Source of the DNA: Phragmites australis | Lineage: Eukaryota; Streptophyta; Magnoliopsida; Poales; Poaceae | NCBI RefSeq assembly: GCF_958298935.1 | Contig: NC_084927.1 | Coordinates: forward strand, 32,562,001-32,626,000 | Length of the DNA stretch: 64,000 bases | Direction: 5' to 3' | Part shown: in pieces, positions 35,478 through 47,690 of the stretch | How positions within the stretch are numbered: position 1 is the stretch's first letter | Layout: the number at the start of each line of letters is the position of its first letter | The notes under the pieces: model-generated | Told to the model about the DNA's origin: nothing | The model's input: the letters and a program-made list of their open reading frames with translations, nothing else | Database searches by the model: none | Position numbers and translations under genes: made by a program

Positions 35478-38001
35478 ATGAAGAGATTTTTCAAACCAAC
35501 ATCTTTGAATACCCAAAGTACGAGGGAGAGTAGAGTTAGTGAAGACTGTGATGCAGAAAATGATATAGTAGTTGTTACTCCTGCTCCTGCAACTTCTCGG
35601 ATAGAATACAAAGGTATTAAAGAATTTAGGCAAGAGTTTATTATTGCCGATCCGGGACTTCGTATTCCAATAGATGAATTTGATCATGATATTAGAGATG
35701 AAGTTAGAAGAGCTTATGTGTTGAAGGGTCCGACTCAACCAATTGGACATACTTTCCCCAAAAAACAGTTTGGTAAAGATTTAAGGACTTTTTGTGCAGC
35801 ATGGTTTACTAAATATGATTGGCTAGAATATAGTGTGGAGAAGGATGCAGCTTATTGTTTCTATTGCTATCTTTTTAGATATGATCCCTCAGAGTCTCAT
35901 TTTGGGTATGATGTATTTTCAAAAGTAGGATTTAGAAATTGGAAGAATGCATATAAATCATTACCTGAACATGTTGGTGGGCCTAATAGTGCCCACAATA
36001 AAGCTAGAACAGCATGCGAAGATTTCAAAAATCAAAAGGCTAGTGTGTCATATAAGGTGATGACTCATAGTAAGGAATCAGAAGCCAAATATGAAATCCG
36101 TTTGACTGCATCTTTAGATTGTGCAAGCTATCTCCTAATGCAAGGTCATGCATTCCGTGGACACGATGAATCTTCTTCTTCATCGAACAAGGGCAATTTT
36201 CTAGAGATGATTGATTGGTACAAAAAAAGAAATGAGGAAGTGAGGATTGCATTTGAGGAGTTATGTCCTAAAAATGTTCGTATGCTTGCACCATCAGTTC
36301 AAAAGGACCTTGCTAAGAGTTGTGCACAGGAGATAACCAAAGAGATAAAGAAAGAGATTGGTGATGGTTATTTCTCTATTCTTATCGATGAATCTCGTGA
36401 TATATCAATCAAGGAGCAGATGGCCATGATTGTGAGGTTTGTGATCTTATTTATTTGCTAAATTATGATATTATTGGGTGTGTGATATATTGATGTTATA
36501 ATAATTGTTTGTGATGGTGCACAGGTTCGTGAATAAGGAAGGAAAGGTTATGGAAAGATTTTTGGGTCTTAAGCATGTCACAGAAACAACATCAGATGCA
36601 TTGAAAGGAGCTTTATTTGAGTTGCTTTCTACACACGGTTTGGACATTGCAAGAGTTCGAGGGCAGGGGTATGATGGAGCTTCGAATATGAGAGGTGAAT
36701 TCAATGGTCTTCAGAAACTTATTAGAGATGAGAACCCGTATGCTTTCTATGTCCATTGTTTTGCACATCAATTGCAATTGGTAGTCGTTTCTGTCGTAGG
36801 TAGTTGCACATCTATTCATGAGTTCTTTGAATATGTTAATATGATTGTGACCACAACTAGTGCATCTTGCAAAAGAAAGGATTTATTATCTAGTAAGCAC
36901 CGTGAGAACTTATTGGCCAAGTTAGATAGCGGTGATATTTTTTCTGGAAGAGGGAAACATCAAGAAACTAACTTGGCCAGACCCGGGGATACTAGATGGG
37001 GTTCTCATTACAAAACTTTAATTCGTATTGAATCCATGTGGGTTGCTGTGATAGAGGTGCTAGGGCTTGTACAGGAAGATGCCCGAAATCCAACATCAGC
37101 GGGTGGTTTGATGAGAATAATGGAGAGCTTCAACTTTGTGTTCATTATGAAGATGATGTTGAAAATTTTTCATATTACAAGTGAGTTATCTCTACTCTTG
37201 CAAAGAAAGGATCAAAATATTGTTGAGGCCATGTCATTACTGATTGATGTGAAAGCACGTTTGCTTAACTTGAGGAATCATGGTTGGGAGCCATTGTTTG
37301 CGGAAGTCAAAACATTTTGTAAACAAAATGAGATACCAATTCCAAATATGGATGAAATAGTACCAAGATGGGGCCAATCAAGACGAAGTAAGATCAGTGT
37401 CACTCAAGACCATCATTATCGTGTTGACACATTTTATGTAGCTCTTGATGCTATAAACACAGAGATGACTCATCGTTTCAGTGAGCTATCTTCAGAGTTG
37501 CTTATATGTTTTTCTTGTCTTGATCCAAGAGATAGTTTCTCAAAATTTGATGTGCACAAGATTGCTAGACTTACGGAGATATATGACATAGATTTCTCCA
37601 TCAGCGATCGTGCAGTTATAAAAGATCAACTTGAAACATTCATTCTTCATGTTCGAAGAGTTGAAGATTTTATTGGTTGTCATGATCTTGCAAGTCTAGC
37701 AACAAAAATGGTACAAACCCAAAGACATATTGTGTTTCCATTGGTGTACCACCTTATTGAGTTAGCATTGGTACTACCAGTTGCAACAGCATCTGTTGAA
37801 AGAGTCTTCTCGGCCATGAACATCATCAAGACTGATTTGCGCAACAGGATATGCGATGATTGGCTCAATGACTTGATGTTGTGTTATATTGAGCGGGATT
37901 TATTCAGAAGACTAGATTCTAATGCCATTAAGAACCGGTTTCAAGACATGAAAACAAGGAAGATGAATTTGCCTAAGCCTTCTAGTTCTAGACATAATTA
38001 A
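35478..38001 (+). CDS. hAT transposase (TTF zinc finger, DUF4371, hAT dimerisation domain)
   Basis: Transposase of the Tip100-like hAT element, expected to bind its terminal repeats and cut and paste the element in the nucleus. Exon 1 is 35478-36436 and exon 2 is 36525-38001, with an 88-bp intron beginning GTTTGT and ending CACAG. The spliced frame is 811 codons plus stop, with no interruption. In order: a TTF-type zinc finger around residues 85-130 (Cys residues in FCAAWF and CFYCYLF); a DUF4371/transposase core with the acidic motif LIDESRDIS just before the intron; GYDGASNMRG and CFAHQLQL in the early second exon; a conserved RWGSHYKTL; and a hAT dimerisation domain at about 725-785 containing LPVATASVERVFSAM and WLNDLMLCYIERD. 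The ATG at 35478 is the first in frame after an AT-rich leader. Codon use is AT-rich, unlike the host genes nearby. All canonical motifs I can recall are present. Confidence 0.92.
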
Positions 38002-38245
38002 TGATTGTGTTTCCGTAAGTTTCTATACTTAGTTATTTCTATTGTCTTTGGTTATATTTGGTATATTTGCATAATTGCATATTGTTTACCTTTGGTTCTT
38101 TTTCATTTTACAGGTTCATATGGTTTTATCAATTTATGTTGGGGATCTTTTCGCCTCGCCTACCAATTGTCTTAATTAAGGTATTTTTTTTTAATTTCTT
38201 CTTAAAGTTCGCCCTACCTTCTTTGCTTGTCTGGATCCGCCACTG

Positions 38246-38253
38246 GTTAGGAG
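38246..38253 (+). repeat. Right 8-bp target-site duplication of the hAT element
   Basis: GTTAGGAG immediately follows the terminal CCGCCACTG and is identical to the left copy. Confidence 0.93.
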
Positions 38254-39175
38254 CCCAATTTTAGCTGGCCCAAAGAAAATTTGGCATGCCAATTTTTTTT
38301 TCTTCACACAGCCATGACGTGTCCCGGGCCAGCAAATCGGCCGCCGCAGCTGTCGAGCAAAAATGCCTAGCTGCTCTATGTGACGTGGCACCATGAGAAA
38401 GGTCGCACGGGTTCCAAATTTGAGGATTAAAAATTTCAAACCATTTTATCTTCTAAACCGTAGGTTCAATTTATAATTTTTTTCACCATAATATTTCTTA
38501 TAATTAGATTAAAAATAAGATCTCGGATGACTATATTTTAGTAAAAAAAATTATTGATAAGTAGAATCTACATGTCATACCAAGAGTTTTGTCAGACTTT
38601 GATATAACTACGATCCAAACATCATTTTTTTCTCTAATTTTACAATCTATCTTAAATTTAGTTTGATCATGAACTAAACATCATTTTAACAATTAAAATT
38701 TGATACTGCCTAGATTTAACTTGCACTTTTTCCTAACCAAATTTTGTCTTAGACGTGGGGACCAGAAATCAAACAGGCGTAAAATTTGACGTGCGAGCAA
38801 ATGAGATTCGTTGAAAGCAAAAGATGTTTATTTGTAGCTCGCCGGGTGAACATGACAGGACGTGACCTCGGGACAGAAAACGTCTTCTCGCTATCTGGCA
38901 TGAGACGCGTGTATTGTGTAATGTGCAGGGCGACCGTGCATGGGCAAAAAATATGCTAGTGGCAATCCGTACAATTATTAAGTTACATTATGGACCTTTT
39001 CCAGAACAAACTTTTGTTATTTGTATCTAGCTATTTTTCTTCTGACTGCTGTTGCACGAGGTTCACGAGGCACCAAACGTTACTATGTGTTCAAGGTGAT
39101 TACGTGGTCTCTCAATAGTTATCCACCGTCAAAAGCGTTTTCTAGCGCGGACACTCTTGCTGTTGATGTACTGTA
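38254..39175. other. Gene-free flank of the hAT element
   Basis: Includes the right part of the MITE-like host sequence to about 38777, then unassigned sequence with no ORF of note. Confidence 0.4.
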
Positions 39176-40089
39176 CTTTTTTTTTTTGGGAAGGGGCTAG
39201 AAGCATTTGGGTTATATTATATTACGTTGAACAGTACACATCCTATGGGAAGTTACGAAGAAGAACTTAGTAAAAAAGAAAATTTACAATCAAGGATCTC
39301 CAGGCCTTCTCTAACCTCCATCCATACTTTGGCTTGCCTGACCAATCTATCAGTGGAAAACGCCGGCGACTGGAACGAAAGCATCCGCCAAGTCTTCTGA
39401 AGGGATCCAAAGCTTTGGGGACACCGCAAGAACTAGCTTCCAGAACCAACCGTAGGGATGCATTAAGATCTTTGAAAGAACATCGGCAAATCCCATCTTC
39501 AACCTCGTCGGCTTCTGATCTTGGAACGTCCTCGCTATAGAAGACAAACGATCTGGCACCTTCGGCCAGAGACCCAACGACTCAGGAACACATCCATCCA
39601 AACCAGGGGTAACAAAATCCACCGACCCCAGTATCCAAAGGCTGTGAAAAACATACCTCACAACCAAGACGCCGGATTCTAACCGTGGATGACTCTATCA
39701 CTGGTGAAAAGCTAGAAGAAGGACAAATCCCTGTGGAAACGCCATACCCAACGCCACATAAAAAACCCTAACTTAACTTAGGCTTCAGGACGAAACCACG
39801 TTGTGGCGGGTGGGTGCACATACATCTCATTACATCTAAAAGTGTCACTAAATGTGGGGACGATAAACAGTAATGAACAGTAATTTTATAAATAGTAACT
39901 ACGCGTTCCACTCAGTTTGAATCTGACTTTCGCTTAGCAACTACGCGAGACGTCGGAGAACCAGTTCCGCTCCTTCGCCAGCGCTGGAGAGGCCGTCGGA
40001 GGGAAAGGAAACAATCCGATTGGACGTTGGAAGCTAAGTCGCCTCTCTCTCCTGTAGCAGGACCTATCCGTTCTTACTTTACACCGGTA
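39176..40089 (-). mobile_element. Poly(A)-tailed retroposed insert with 11-bp target duplication
   Basis: On the minus strand the insert ends with AGCCCCTTCCC followed by an A-run (about a dozen T on the plus strand at 39177-39188). GATGTACTGTA flanks it at 39165-39175 and 40090-40100. A poly(A) tail plus a variable-length target duplication is the mark of LINE machinery. The body is 0.9 kb. The frame 39350-39667 (-, 105 codons) is open but of unknown family, and no endonuclease or reverse transcriptase motif is visible. It could be an internally deleted LINE, a non-autonomous retroposon or a processed copy of an unknown transcript. Confidence 0.65.
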
Positions 40090-40100
40090 GATGTACTGTA

Positions 40101-41048
40101 TTAGCACTTGCGCAGGATGGTCGGAGAAAAGGACTGCCCTTGTCCAACCATCTGGGACCTTCGCAGTGTCAGGTACTCCTAATACACTATTTGGTCTCGT
40201 GATGTGTTATATTCTGGCGTCAATTGTGCTGTCCCCCTCATATATATGTTAGGGTTCCGGCCGAAGAAAAGATAAGAAATCAGAGATGGATGCATCACGG
40301 AGCTTTGATAAAGTGTGATTTAAAGTTCTTCATGGTAATTTCAGCAGGAAGCTGTGACTAGTTAAAAACAGGCATTTGCCTGGCAGGCTGAAGTTGAACG
40401 AATCCCAATGTTGTGGAATTCAGCGATTGCGATTCTCCTAGATCCTTGAGCGCAATGGAAAAAAATAAAAAATAAAAAAATCGAAGGGCGCATGTACGGA
40501 GATCTTTCATATATGTTAGCAGATCACCCCAACTACCGTATGCCTGTATTATATACCTTGATTGCATAATGTTTCTAGGATCCAAAGGTCACCTTGATCC
40601 CATGAGATAGGATTCAAGATATAACTAACGAATGCGCCCAAGACTAGTTTTTCGTTCAGCGCCTGCATGGAGTGATTGAGTTTGAAATAATTTTAAAAAT
40701 CGCAACATGTATGAATTTATTTTCCAGGTTGTACATACAGAACTTTTCAAGACAGTGTGCTAGACATGACTAAACTCATCCATATAAAATATGTTCCTCT
40801 GCTTTTTGGCAAAGTAGTGTTTCTTTTCTTGCACTAGCAGTCCTGGTGAGGTACATATATGGAGATTGAAATTTAAGTGAATTACACAAAACTATAAGTA
40901 TTATATCTAAGTAACACAAAACTATAAATTTTGTGTATTAATTTTATATGAAATCCGATTTTAATTAAATTTATCTAAAAAATAGTCTTATGTTTCTCAA
41001 AAATCCTAAAACCTTTTATAGACTTTATTGAATTCACCTAAAAATATT
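40101..41048. other. Intergenic, nothing recognised
   Basis: AT-rich toward the right. TAACACAAAACTATAA-like text repeats near 40885-40940. No ORF of note. Confidence 0.4.
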
Positions 41049-41433
41049 GTGTAGAATTTAAACCAAAATTCTCTAAAAATGCTACTTTTATAACGCCTAA
41101 CAATTGTTATGGCCTCAAATAAAATCTCAAAAATATAGAAAAAATTACTAATATTTTTCTTATATGATAAATTAATTTATAAAATTATTTTCAGACCTAA
41201 GTTTTATGGTAAAAAAGTGAATTCCTTTGTAATGCTCCATTTATATACTTATAAAGGAACTTACTTTTTCACCATATAACTTAGAGCTAAAAATAACTTT
41301 AGAAATTATTCAATCATATGAAAAAATATTAGTAAATTTTGTCATATTTTTAGGATTTTATTTGGGACCCTAACAATTGTTAGGAGTTATAAAAATAATT
41401 TTTTTTTGAGAATTTTAGTTTAAATTATACACA
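41049..41433. repeat. Foldback element, 180-bp arms, 24-bp loop
   Basis: Arms 41049-41228 and 41253-41433 are reverse complements over almost their full length; both carry for example CTAACAATTGTTA, CAAATAAAAT and TTACTAATATTTTT. The loop (41229-41252) contains CTCCATTTATATA. It belongs to the same family as 53420-54411, whose arms extend about twice as far and enclose a 266-bp spacer. Confidence 0.85.
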
Positions 41434-42545
41434 TGATTTTTTAAGTACTCCACCTCCCAAGGACTGCAAGAAACTCCTTAATTATGTAAAACAACAGCCG
41501 GTTTCTGAGTCACTACTCACATAAGGAGCCGGCGTAGTGAAGAAAGTTTTACAGCAGTTCCTGCTATTTAAAGAAACCTTCTAGCTTTATTTATTGTCAA
41601 TGGCAGCTTCGCTGTCCAAAGTGCGGGACAGTTCAACTAAACATGTCAGCATAAACCGACGCGCATGGTTGATTGTTTAATAGTGGCATCCGTGCGTGCA
41701 GCATGCTTTCCCTCTCGTTCATCAGTTCATGGCCGGCAAGGCGGCAGACAACCACGCACGATATGACTTCAGACGTTGACGGATTATGTTTTATAGGACA
41801 AAAGAACGTTCATGCATAGGAGGCCTAAAATATAACTCACTCCGTGTTTAAAAGATAAAAAAAATTCATCTCCCCAAAAGACGGAGAAACAAAAGCGCGA
41901 CCGATTCGATTGACAGTAGACAGTCGAGATGAGGGTGGATTAGTTACAAATTGGAAGTCCCTCTATAGTAATTTCAAGCATATGAGAGTCTTATACTACA
42001 ATAATGCCTTATTGTCGAAATTCTGATCTAACGGCTCAGACTTCCCGAGCAAACGGACGCCGGGCAATCTTCCATCGAGATGCGCGCACATGGACTGTCA
42101 CGCAAGCTTGGCACCCGGCCGTCACAGCTCGCAACTATCTGGGCATGTGACAGGCACCCAAAAGGTCCCAAACAATCAGAGCTGCTGCCCTACCAGCACG
42201 CTGAGAGGCGAGAGCTCAAACCTCAAAGCGGCTTCAATGTGCCCATGGAATCCGGCACCGGCCCTGCTCTGCCCCCCAAGCCCAACAACTTGCCAGCCCC
42301 AGCCCACAGCCTCCACCCGCGCACGCTTCAGACGGGCGGACAGCAGCCGCAATCGTGGCGTCCCCGTCGCCTTCGCCTGCTGCTTGTCCCGTCCCCGTGC
42401 GTCACAGGCTCACAGCATCAGATCGGTGCTATGTTCACAGGCACCGGTCTCGCGCTGTACAGTTGTTGGACTCGTGTTTGTCGATACATGTCAAAGTGTC
42501 TAGCGTTCGGCATGGGCAGGAAAGCTAGTTTGTGCGGTTGGTGTA
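41434..42545. other. Intergenic, nothing recognised
   Basis: The overlapping ORFs at 42080-42580 are Pro/Ser-rich and lack known motifs; they are probably chance in C-rich sequence. Confidence 0.4.
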
Positions 42546-43060
42546 AGGGGCGGACCCATGGACCGTGCTGGGGGCTCTAGCACGTGCTTGGCCCAAAATA
42601 CCAATAGATAGCACCCCACAAGCCCAGTTAGCACCCACTCCCCCAAAGCCCAATACCACACTCCAACCTGCTCCCGTTTGCTCGCTGCGGCGACGACACC
42701 CGGCGGTGCAGCCTGCTCGTAGCTCGCCTGCTCCTTCGGCTGCCGGCCCCCTCATTCATCCGGTCGCGACGTCGCCCGTCGCCCCTTCGGCCTCCCCGTG
42801 CTCGGCCCCGGCTCCCCTGCGGACGGCACGCCTTTCTCCTCCAGGCTCCAGATCCTGTCGCCCGTCGGCCTTCCCTGCAAGGTGCCGCTCGGCTCCCCTC
42901 CGTCCCTCCGAGCTCCGGCCTCCGCGGCTCGCCGGTTCCACCCCGAGCCACCGCCCCCGTGATGCCCCGACACCGAACCAGCGGGCCAATGACTGTGTGA
43001 CCCCGTGAGACCGCGTAAGAATCTCACTCTCCAAATCCCAATCCATTGGTGAATGACTGA
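42546..43060 (+). mobile_element. Degenerate hAT left end with GC-rich subterminal region
   Basis: GGGGCGGACCCATGGACCGT at about 42548 matches the left-end pattern of Tip100-like hATs. It is followed by GCTGGGGGCTCTAGCACG and a C-rich, CpG-rich block to about 42960, as in the full element at 34568. The first CA of the terminus is lost. No right end was found, so this is a fragment. The C-rich frames 42565-43008 (+) and those opposite show no protein family. Confidence 0.4.
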
Positions 43061-45151
43061 ATGGTGATGAAACATGAAAGCAAAATTTCCGTCTAACCAT
43101 CTCACCCTACTGATCATTACTGGTCTCTGGTCTGAACGTTAGTAAATCAGCCTTGAATATATCATCCCAAGACATTGTAGTCGCTTGATGGAATACTGAA
43201 ATGCTACTAAATCAGCACTGCATGAAAATAACTAAAGTATTTTGAGCTGGGTTGATCTGTGGCTGTTCATCTTGCAGTTTGTGATCCTTGCAAGAAATTG
43301 GTTATCTTATCAGGTTACTTGTGTTGTTTGAGATTCACCAAGGAGCAGGATTGCAGCGGCTTGGGCTCGTAGCTGTTGTAGGCGTGCAGGCATTTTAGCG
43401 AACACCTAAGGTGCGTCCTGCTTATCTCTTGTTTCTTGTTCCTGCTTATTTAATTTTTTGTTCCTGATTCTGATCAGATTAAGTAGTGTCACCTATCCCA
43501 TTTGACACACAGAACTAGACAAATCCCAGAACACATGATGTAGGGCTGTGTCTATTTTTTAGATACAATCGGTTTCTTGTTTTTGACAATTGCAATTGTT
43601 TTTTAAATGGATTTTACCTTTGCTAATTGATATTTCTCTAGGTAGAATGTATTTTTTATGTCATTCGTCTATTTTCATTTATCTATGTGTTTGTATCAGT
43701 AGCATCATCTTCATTATGACCTTCAGCCAGCTAATCATTGGTCGCTCTGCGGTGTGCGTCTGTCGATATCGATATCACAATAGGGTTGCCTGCAACTAAT
43801 AACCAATTACCAATCGCTCTGTCGGTGTGTAGGCATAGGCGGATCCAGTGAGCAGTACAGGTGGGTCTGAGATTATCAGGGATACGGTCCATTTTTTTAA
43901 AGTATGTATAGGCCTAACGAATACGAGCTGTGAGTACAGAGGATAATCACTCAGTTATTACAGGTGTTTGAAATTTAATATTATAATGTTGTGAATGCTG
44001 CGAGCTTTAATTAACCTTGTAATCTTGTATATTCAATGTTGGTTGCAATTTTCAATTTTGCAATGCAATTGATAATTACTATAGTAGAGAATGTATCTTG
44101 ATGTTATTGATAAAATTTAGCAATAGCTTAACAAGTTACTAACTAAAGATTCTTATCTAGAAAATCAAGTGTTAGCTTTGATCCTTATCTAGAAAAATGG
44201 AAAAGATTGAGAAAAGGAGTACTAGCTAGCTGCTAAAGCCATGCATTGTACCATAGATCGCTTGTTAGTTGTTTTAATATTTATTTGATATATATCGATA
44301 TTATTATTTTTATTTATTATTCAAATTACTCACATGATACTTAATCAACAAAATTTTAGAAATTACATTGTGTGGTTTGTGTTGTTACCGCCCTCCATCT
44401 CAGTAACATGGTTGCCATACAGTCACACACACGGTCTAAGTCTCTTAGGAATCAATGCACTCACGCACGTAGTCATCACTCATGTAGGGCGTCACGTGGG
44501 TAGTGAGTCACGAGTTATGGCCGTGTAAATGCCGGTCAGATTGTGGTAATATGGGCTTGAGCTGCTGTGCATTGTGGTCACAAGACACACCTACAACACA
44601 TGACACTAGCTATATGTCCGTGTGTTGTAATAAAAATACAAATATTGGACGTGGTAATATCAAGTATAAAACTCAACGTATAGAGATGTAGATACATCAT
44701 GAGAGCATCACTGAATGAATATATCGGTAGCAATACCATAGTTTGATTTTAGATGTGATTAAAAAAAAGTAAAAGATTATCCGTTAACTTTTCCCCTAAT
44801 TTTTTAATTATTTTTATTATTAAAACATGACTCATATCTATGCTCGGTAACGAGACGGAGAGTATAAGATGACGAAAGTGAATATCAAAATTAGGTAAAT
44901 TATTTAAATTTTAGATGTTTTTATTAGATATGGGGAGAGTAAAGTGAATATGTGAATCAACTCATATTTTATATAGTTGACATATAAAAAAATTATATAA
45001 AATTTTATGTGTACGTATGTACTCCTTATCGCCAATGACGGTCGATACCTGGTGTCTAAGTATATTAGATTGCGATGCGCCCTCATCAGAGTAAGCTGGC
45101 AGCCGTGGATTGACGCGTGCTCTGTCGAGGCACCTGCGTGGCTGCATATCC
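43061..45151. other. Intergenic, one further hAT-end-like motif
   Basis: AT-rich. CATAGGCGGATCCAGTG at about 43835 resembles a hAT terminus in the same orientation as 42546. Nothing else recognised. Confidence 0.35.
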
Positions 45152-45312
45152 TAATTCCTCTAATTCCTAAACAACAGTTGGATTGCCGTGCGGAAAGGGC
45201 TTGCCTCATCGTCAGGAAAATGACTCCCTAACTAATCACCGCCGCCTGCCTGCCATTTACATCTGGCAGCAGCACTTAATTCCTCTACTTCCTAAACAAC
45301 AGTTGGATTGCC
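45152..45312 (+). repeat. 36-bp direct repeat separated by 89 bp
   Basis: TAATTCCTCTA[A/C]TTCC followed by TAAACAACAGTTGGATTGCC occurs at 45152-45187 and 45277-45312 with one mismatch. Confidence 0.85.
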
Positions 45313-45999
45313 AGTGGTGACTGTGCATTTTGGTTGGCTCCACTAATTAGCTGGTGGTAATCATCAAATGCAGGTTGATGCTTGCCCACTGATGCGTGGC
45401 CAACTAAGTTTGAAGAATGTTGGGTTTTCCCATGTTCCCAACTCAAATTCACGTGGCAAAGTACACACGACTCAACATGGGATGATCGGGATTGAACACG
45501 AGGACGCTCTTCAGACAGGTTTGTTCGAACACAATGGGCCTTCTCCATACCTGATTGGCCGAGCATGAATTGTTCAGTTTATGTTATGGGCATTTGGTGT
45601 CTAAAACAGCCCACCAACCGTATATATGGGCCTAAAATACATACAATCTGGGCTTGGGGCATTCGAACAAAAAACATAGAAATTCACCCCTTGGCACACA
45701 GAACCGGGGAATCATATACATCCACATCCGCCACCCGATCTGAGATTCGGCGTAGGCTACTTTTTGAGATTTGTGCGTGAGGGAGCGGACGGCTGGGATA
45801 CAAGCGCGGAGCGTGCTGCGACTCGTGTCAGCATCTGGTTGGGTGGTGATGGGGAGTTAGAATTTTAATTATCAAATGTGTTTTTTTTTCTCTCCAACCA
45901 TACATCCATTTCTGAATCCGTTTGAACCACTGTATTGCTTAGAATCAATACAACAACATAACATCCTATGAACATTTACTTATTTTTGATTTTTTTTAA
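45313..45999. other. Intergenic
   Basis: No gene recognised. The right end grades into the AT-rich Copia remnant. Confidence 0.35.
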
Positions 46000-47690
46000 A
46001 TTTCAATATTTTGAATGTACTACTTTAACATTTTAAATATAATATTTCAATATTTTAAGGAGAAAATAATAAGGTATATATTGGTTATTATTTTATTGAA
46101 GCTTATATACAAATTTAGATAGAAAAAATTCATTGATGAGCTTAGAGAATAATAATTATAATCTATGAATCATATTAAAATATTCAAATTTTTTTGAGAA
46201 AAATAGGAGGAATAAGGTAGATATTGTCTTATGAAAAACGCACATGAGAAAACCTTGAAATAAAAAACCCATAAACAAGTTTAGATAATAATATATGATC
46301 TATGAATTAAATATGTCTTTAATAATTCATTTAAAAATCCCAGAAGGAAAAATAGAAAACATGACATGTATTCTTGTGTAGATATTACATCATTAAACTT
46401 TTTTATGAGAAACCACATGAGTAAAACTCGTATAGGAAAAGGAGTATAGTATGATGTATTAATATGTTGAAATTCAAGAGGAGACTCTTCTTGATCTGTA
46501 CAAATCTCAAAGTCATCGCATAGTAATGCTATGGACATATTGGAATGTCAAAGTTAGTAAGGATTTTGAGAATAAATCTACAAGGTTATCGTAAAATTTA
46601 GTTTATAAGATTTCCATCTCTTATTATTTTGTAATTCATGAGGACAGAACAACTTAGGGACAATATGTTTTATTATATTACTTTTTATATAATATGTTTA
46701 TATTTGAGCAACGTATGTAGAATTATCTTCAAAGATAATGGTTGATGATTTAATAAACCCAATATCATATGACTGTTGTATGTGGTTGATCATTCTGCGA
46801 AGTTATACACATATATGTGATGTTTTAGCAAAATAGGTGGAAGTAACTACTGGAATATATTTTGATAACTCATATGAGAAGATTATATTATCATAAAATT
46901 AGTCTGTGATTTAACGTTATGGGGATCAGTTATATAGGCAGTATCTGGATATCCTATTATGGTCATATCTTGATTTTTTTGATAGAAAATTTAGATCTTT
47001 TTGCCATAAAGATATCTGCGGATATCCTCTTTGTGTCTCACATAATGGTGTTGCTAGAGCTGCGCTATTTAAACAGTAAGTTATCTACAAATACAATATC
47101 AGGCATCTTGTGATTTGCACGATACATGAGCACTTTGATGACACTAAGGTATAGAACTTTAGGTTTAATATCTTTTCATTATCAACTCAAGGTATGAATG
47201 GATCTTGATTCATATTTAGAGATTAAATGACTATAAATATTCATAAAGGAATATGCTTAAGTTGTAGACTTAAGCGAAAAATTGTTTTAACCAAATCATT
47301 CATCTCAAATTCCTCATAAGATGATTACATACTTTATCGTGTGTGGTTTGAAGATGATACAAAATTCAATTAGGATTTTATATGAACACATATATGCAAT
47401 CGTTGTAGTTGACGTAATCCTTCTGTGGAATGAACTTATTTAGTCAGTTATACCACAATAAACTTAATTGCTTGAAGTCGTGGAGTGACTTAAGCTATAT
47501 ACAATTTACATTGCAATTTGTATTTAGATTAAAATACGGAATCTATTAGAGACTTATATGTCCAAATTTATATAATTCATTTGATCTACCAATGATATTG
47601 AATATAAGAACATAATTTTTACATATATCATGGAGTATGTAGCATCGTAATTAAATAAAAATTCATTTTCCTTCCGTACGGAATATATTG
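46000..47690 (-). pseudogene. Decayed Ty1/Copia pol (late RT and RNase H) with LTR-like tail
   Basis: The minus strand reads through several stops. Recognisable pieces are a late reverse transcriptase block (about 47320-47210), a DPF.P..D.EIL-like hinge (about 47210-47140), and RNase H text around 46830-46600 with a region corresponding to AYVAQI...TKHIVPKLFCPHEL. The frame 46281-46538 (-) covers the segment after RNase H and carries the VSxxKKFNDV-like LTR-proximal text. Gag, protease and integrase are not visible. The sequence is strongly AT-shifted, consistent with long methylation-driven decay. Together with 47881-48896 it probably represents one element. Confidence 0.6.

Larger units (their letters stand above)
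34568..38245 (+). mobile_element. Complete hAT (Tip100-like) DNA transposon, 3678 bp
   Basis: Terminal inverted repeats CAGGGGCGGATCCA (left) and CAGTGGCGGATCCA (reverse complement of right) agree at 13 of 14 positions and have the CAG.GGCGGA.CCA form of plant Tip100 elements. Both ends also carry AGGGCGA just inside. The element is flanked by the perfect 8-bp target duplication GTTAGGAG at 34560-34567 and 38246-38253, the length made by hAT transposases. It contains one two-exon transposase gene with no stop or frameshift. The 5' 800 bp is extremely GC-rich and CpG-rich and includes a 96-bp tandem duplication; the remainder is AT-rich. Intact ends, intact target duplication and open coding sequence point to a recent insertion and possible autonomy. 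Confidence 0.93.
34485..38777. repeat. MITE-like element split by the hAT transposon
   Basis: The outer ends GGGGGCTGTTTGGATGGTGA (34485) and the reverse complement of the right end, CCTGTTTGATTTCTGGTCCC, are of the same CTGTTTGG class as the MITE at 28757. If the hAT insertion and one target copy are discounted, about 600 bp of AT-rich, non-coding sequence remains. End similarity is only moderate. Confidence 0.35.

Noticed and set aside
42565..43117. Pro-rich ORFs on both strands
   Set aside because: Low-complexity C/G-rich sequence next to a hAT-like end; open on both strands in several frames.
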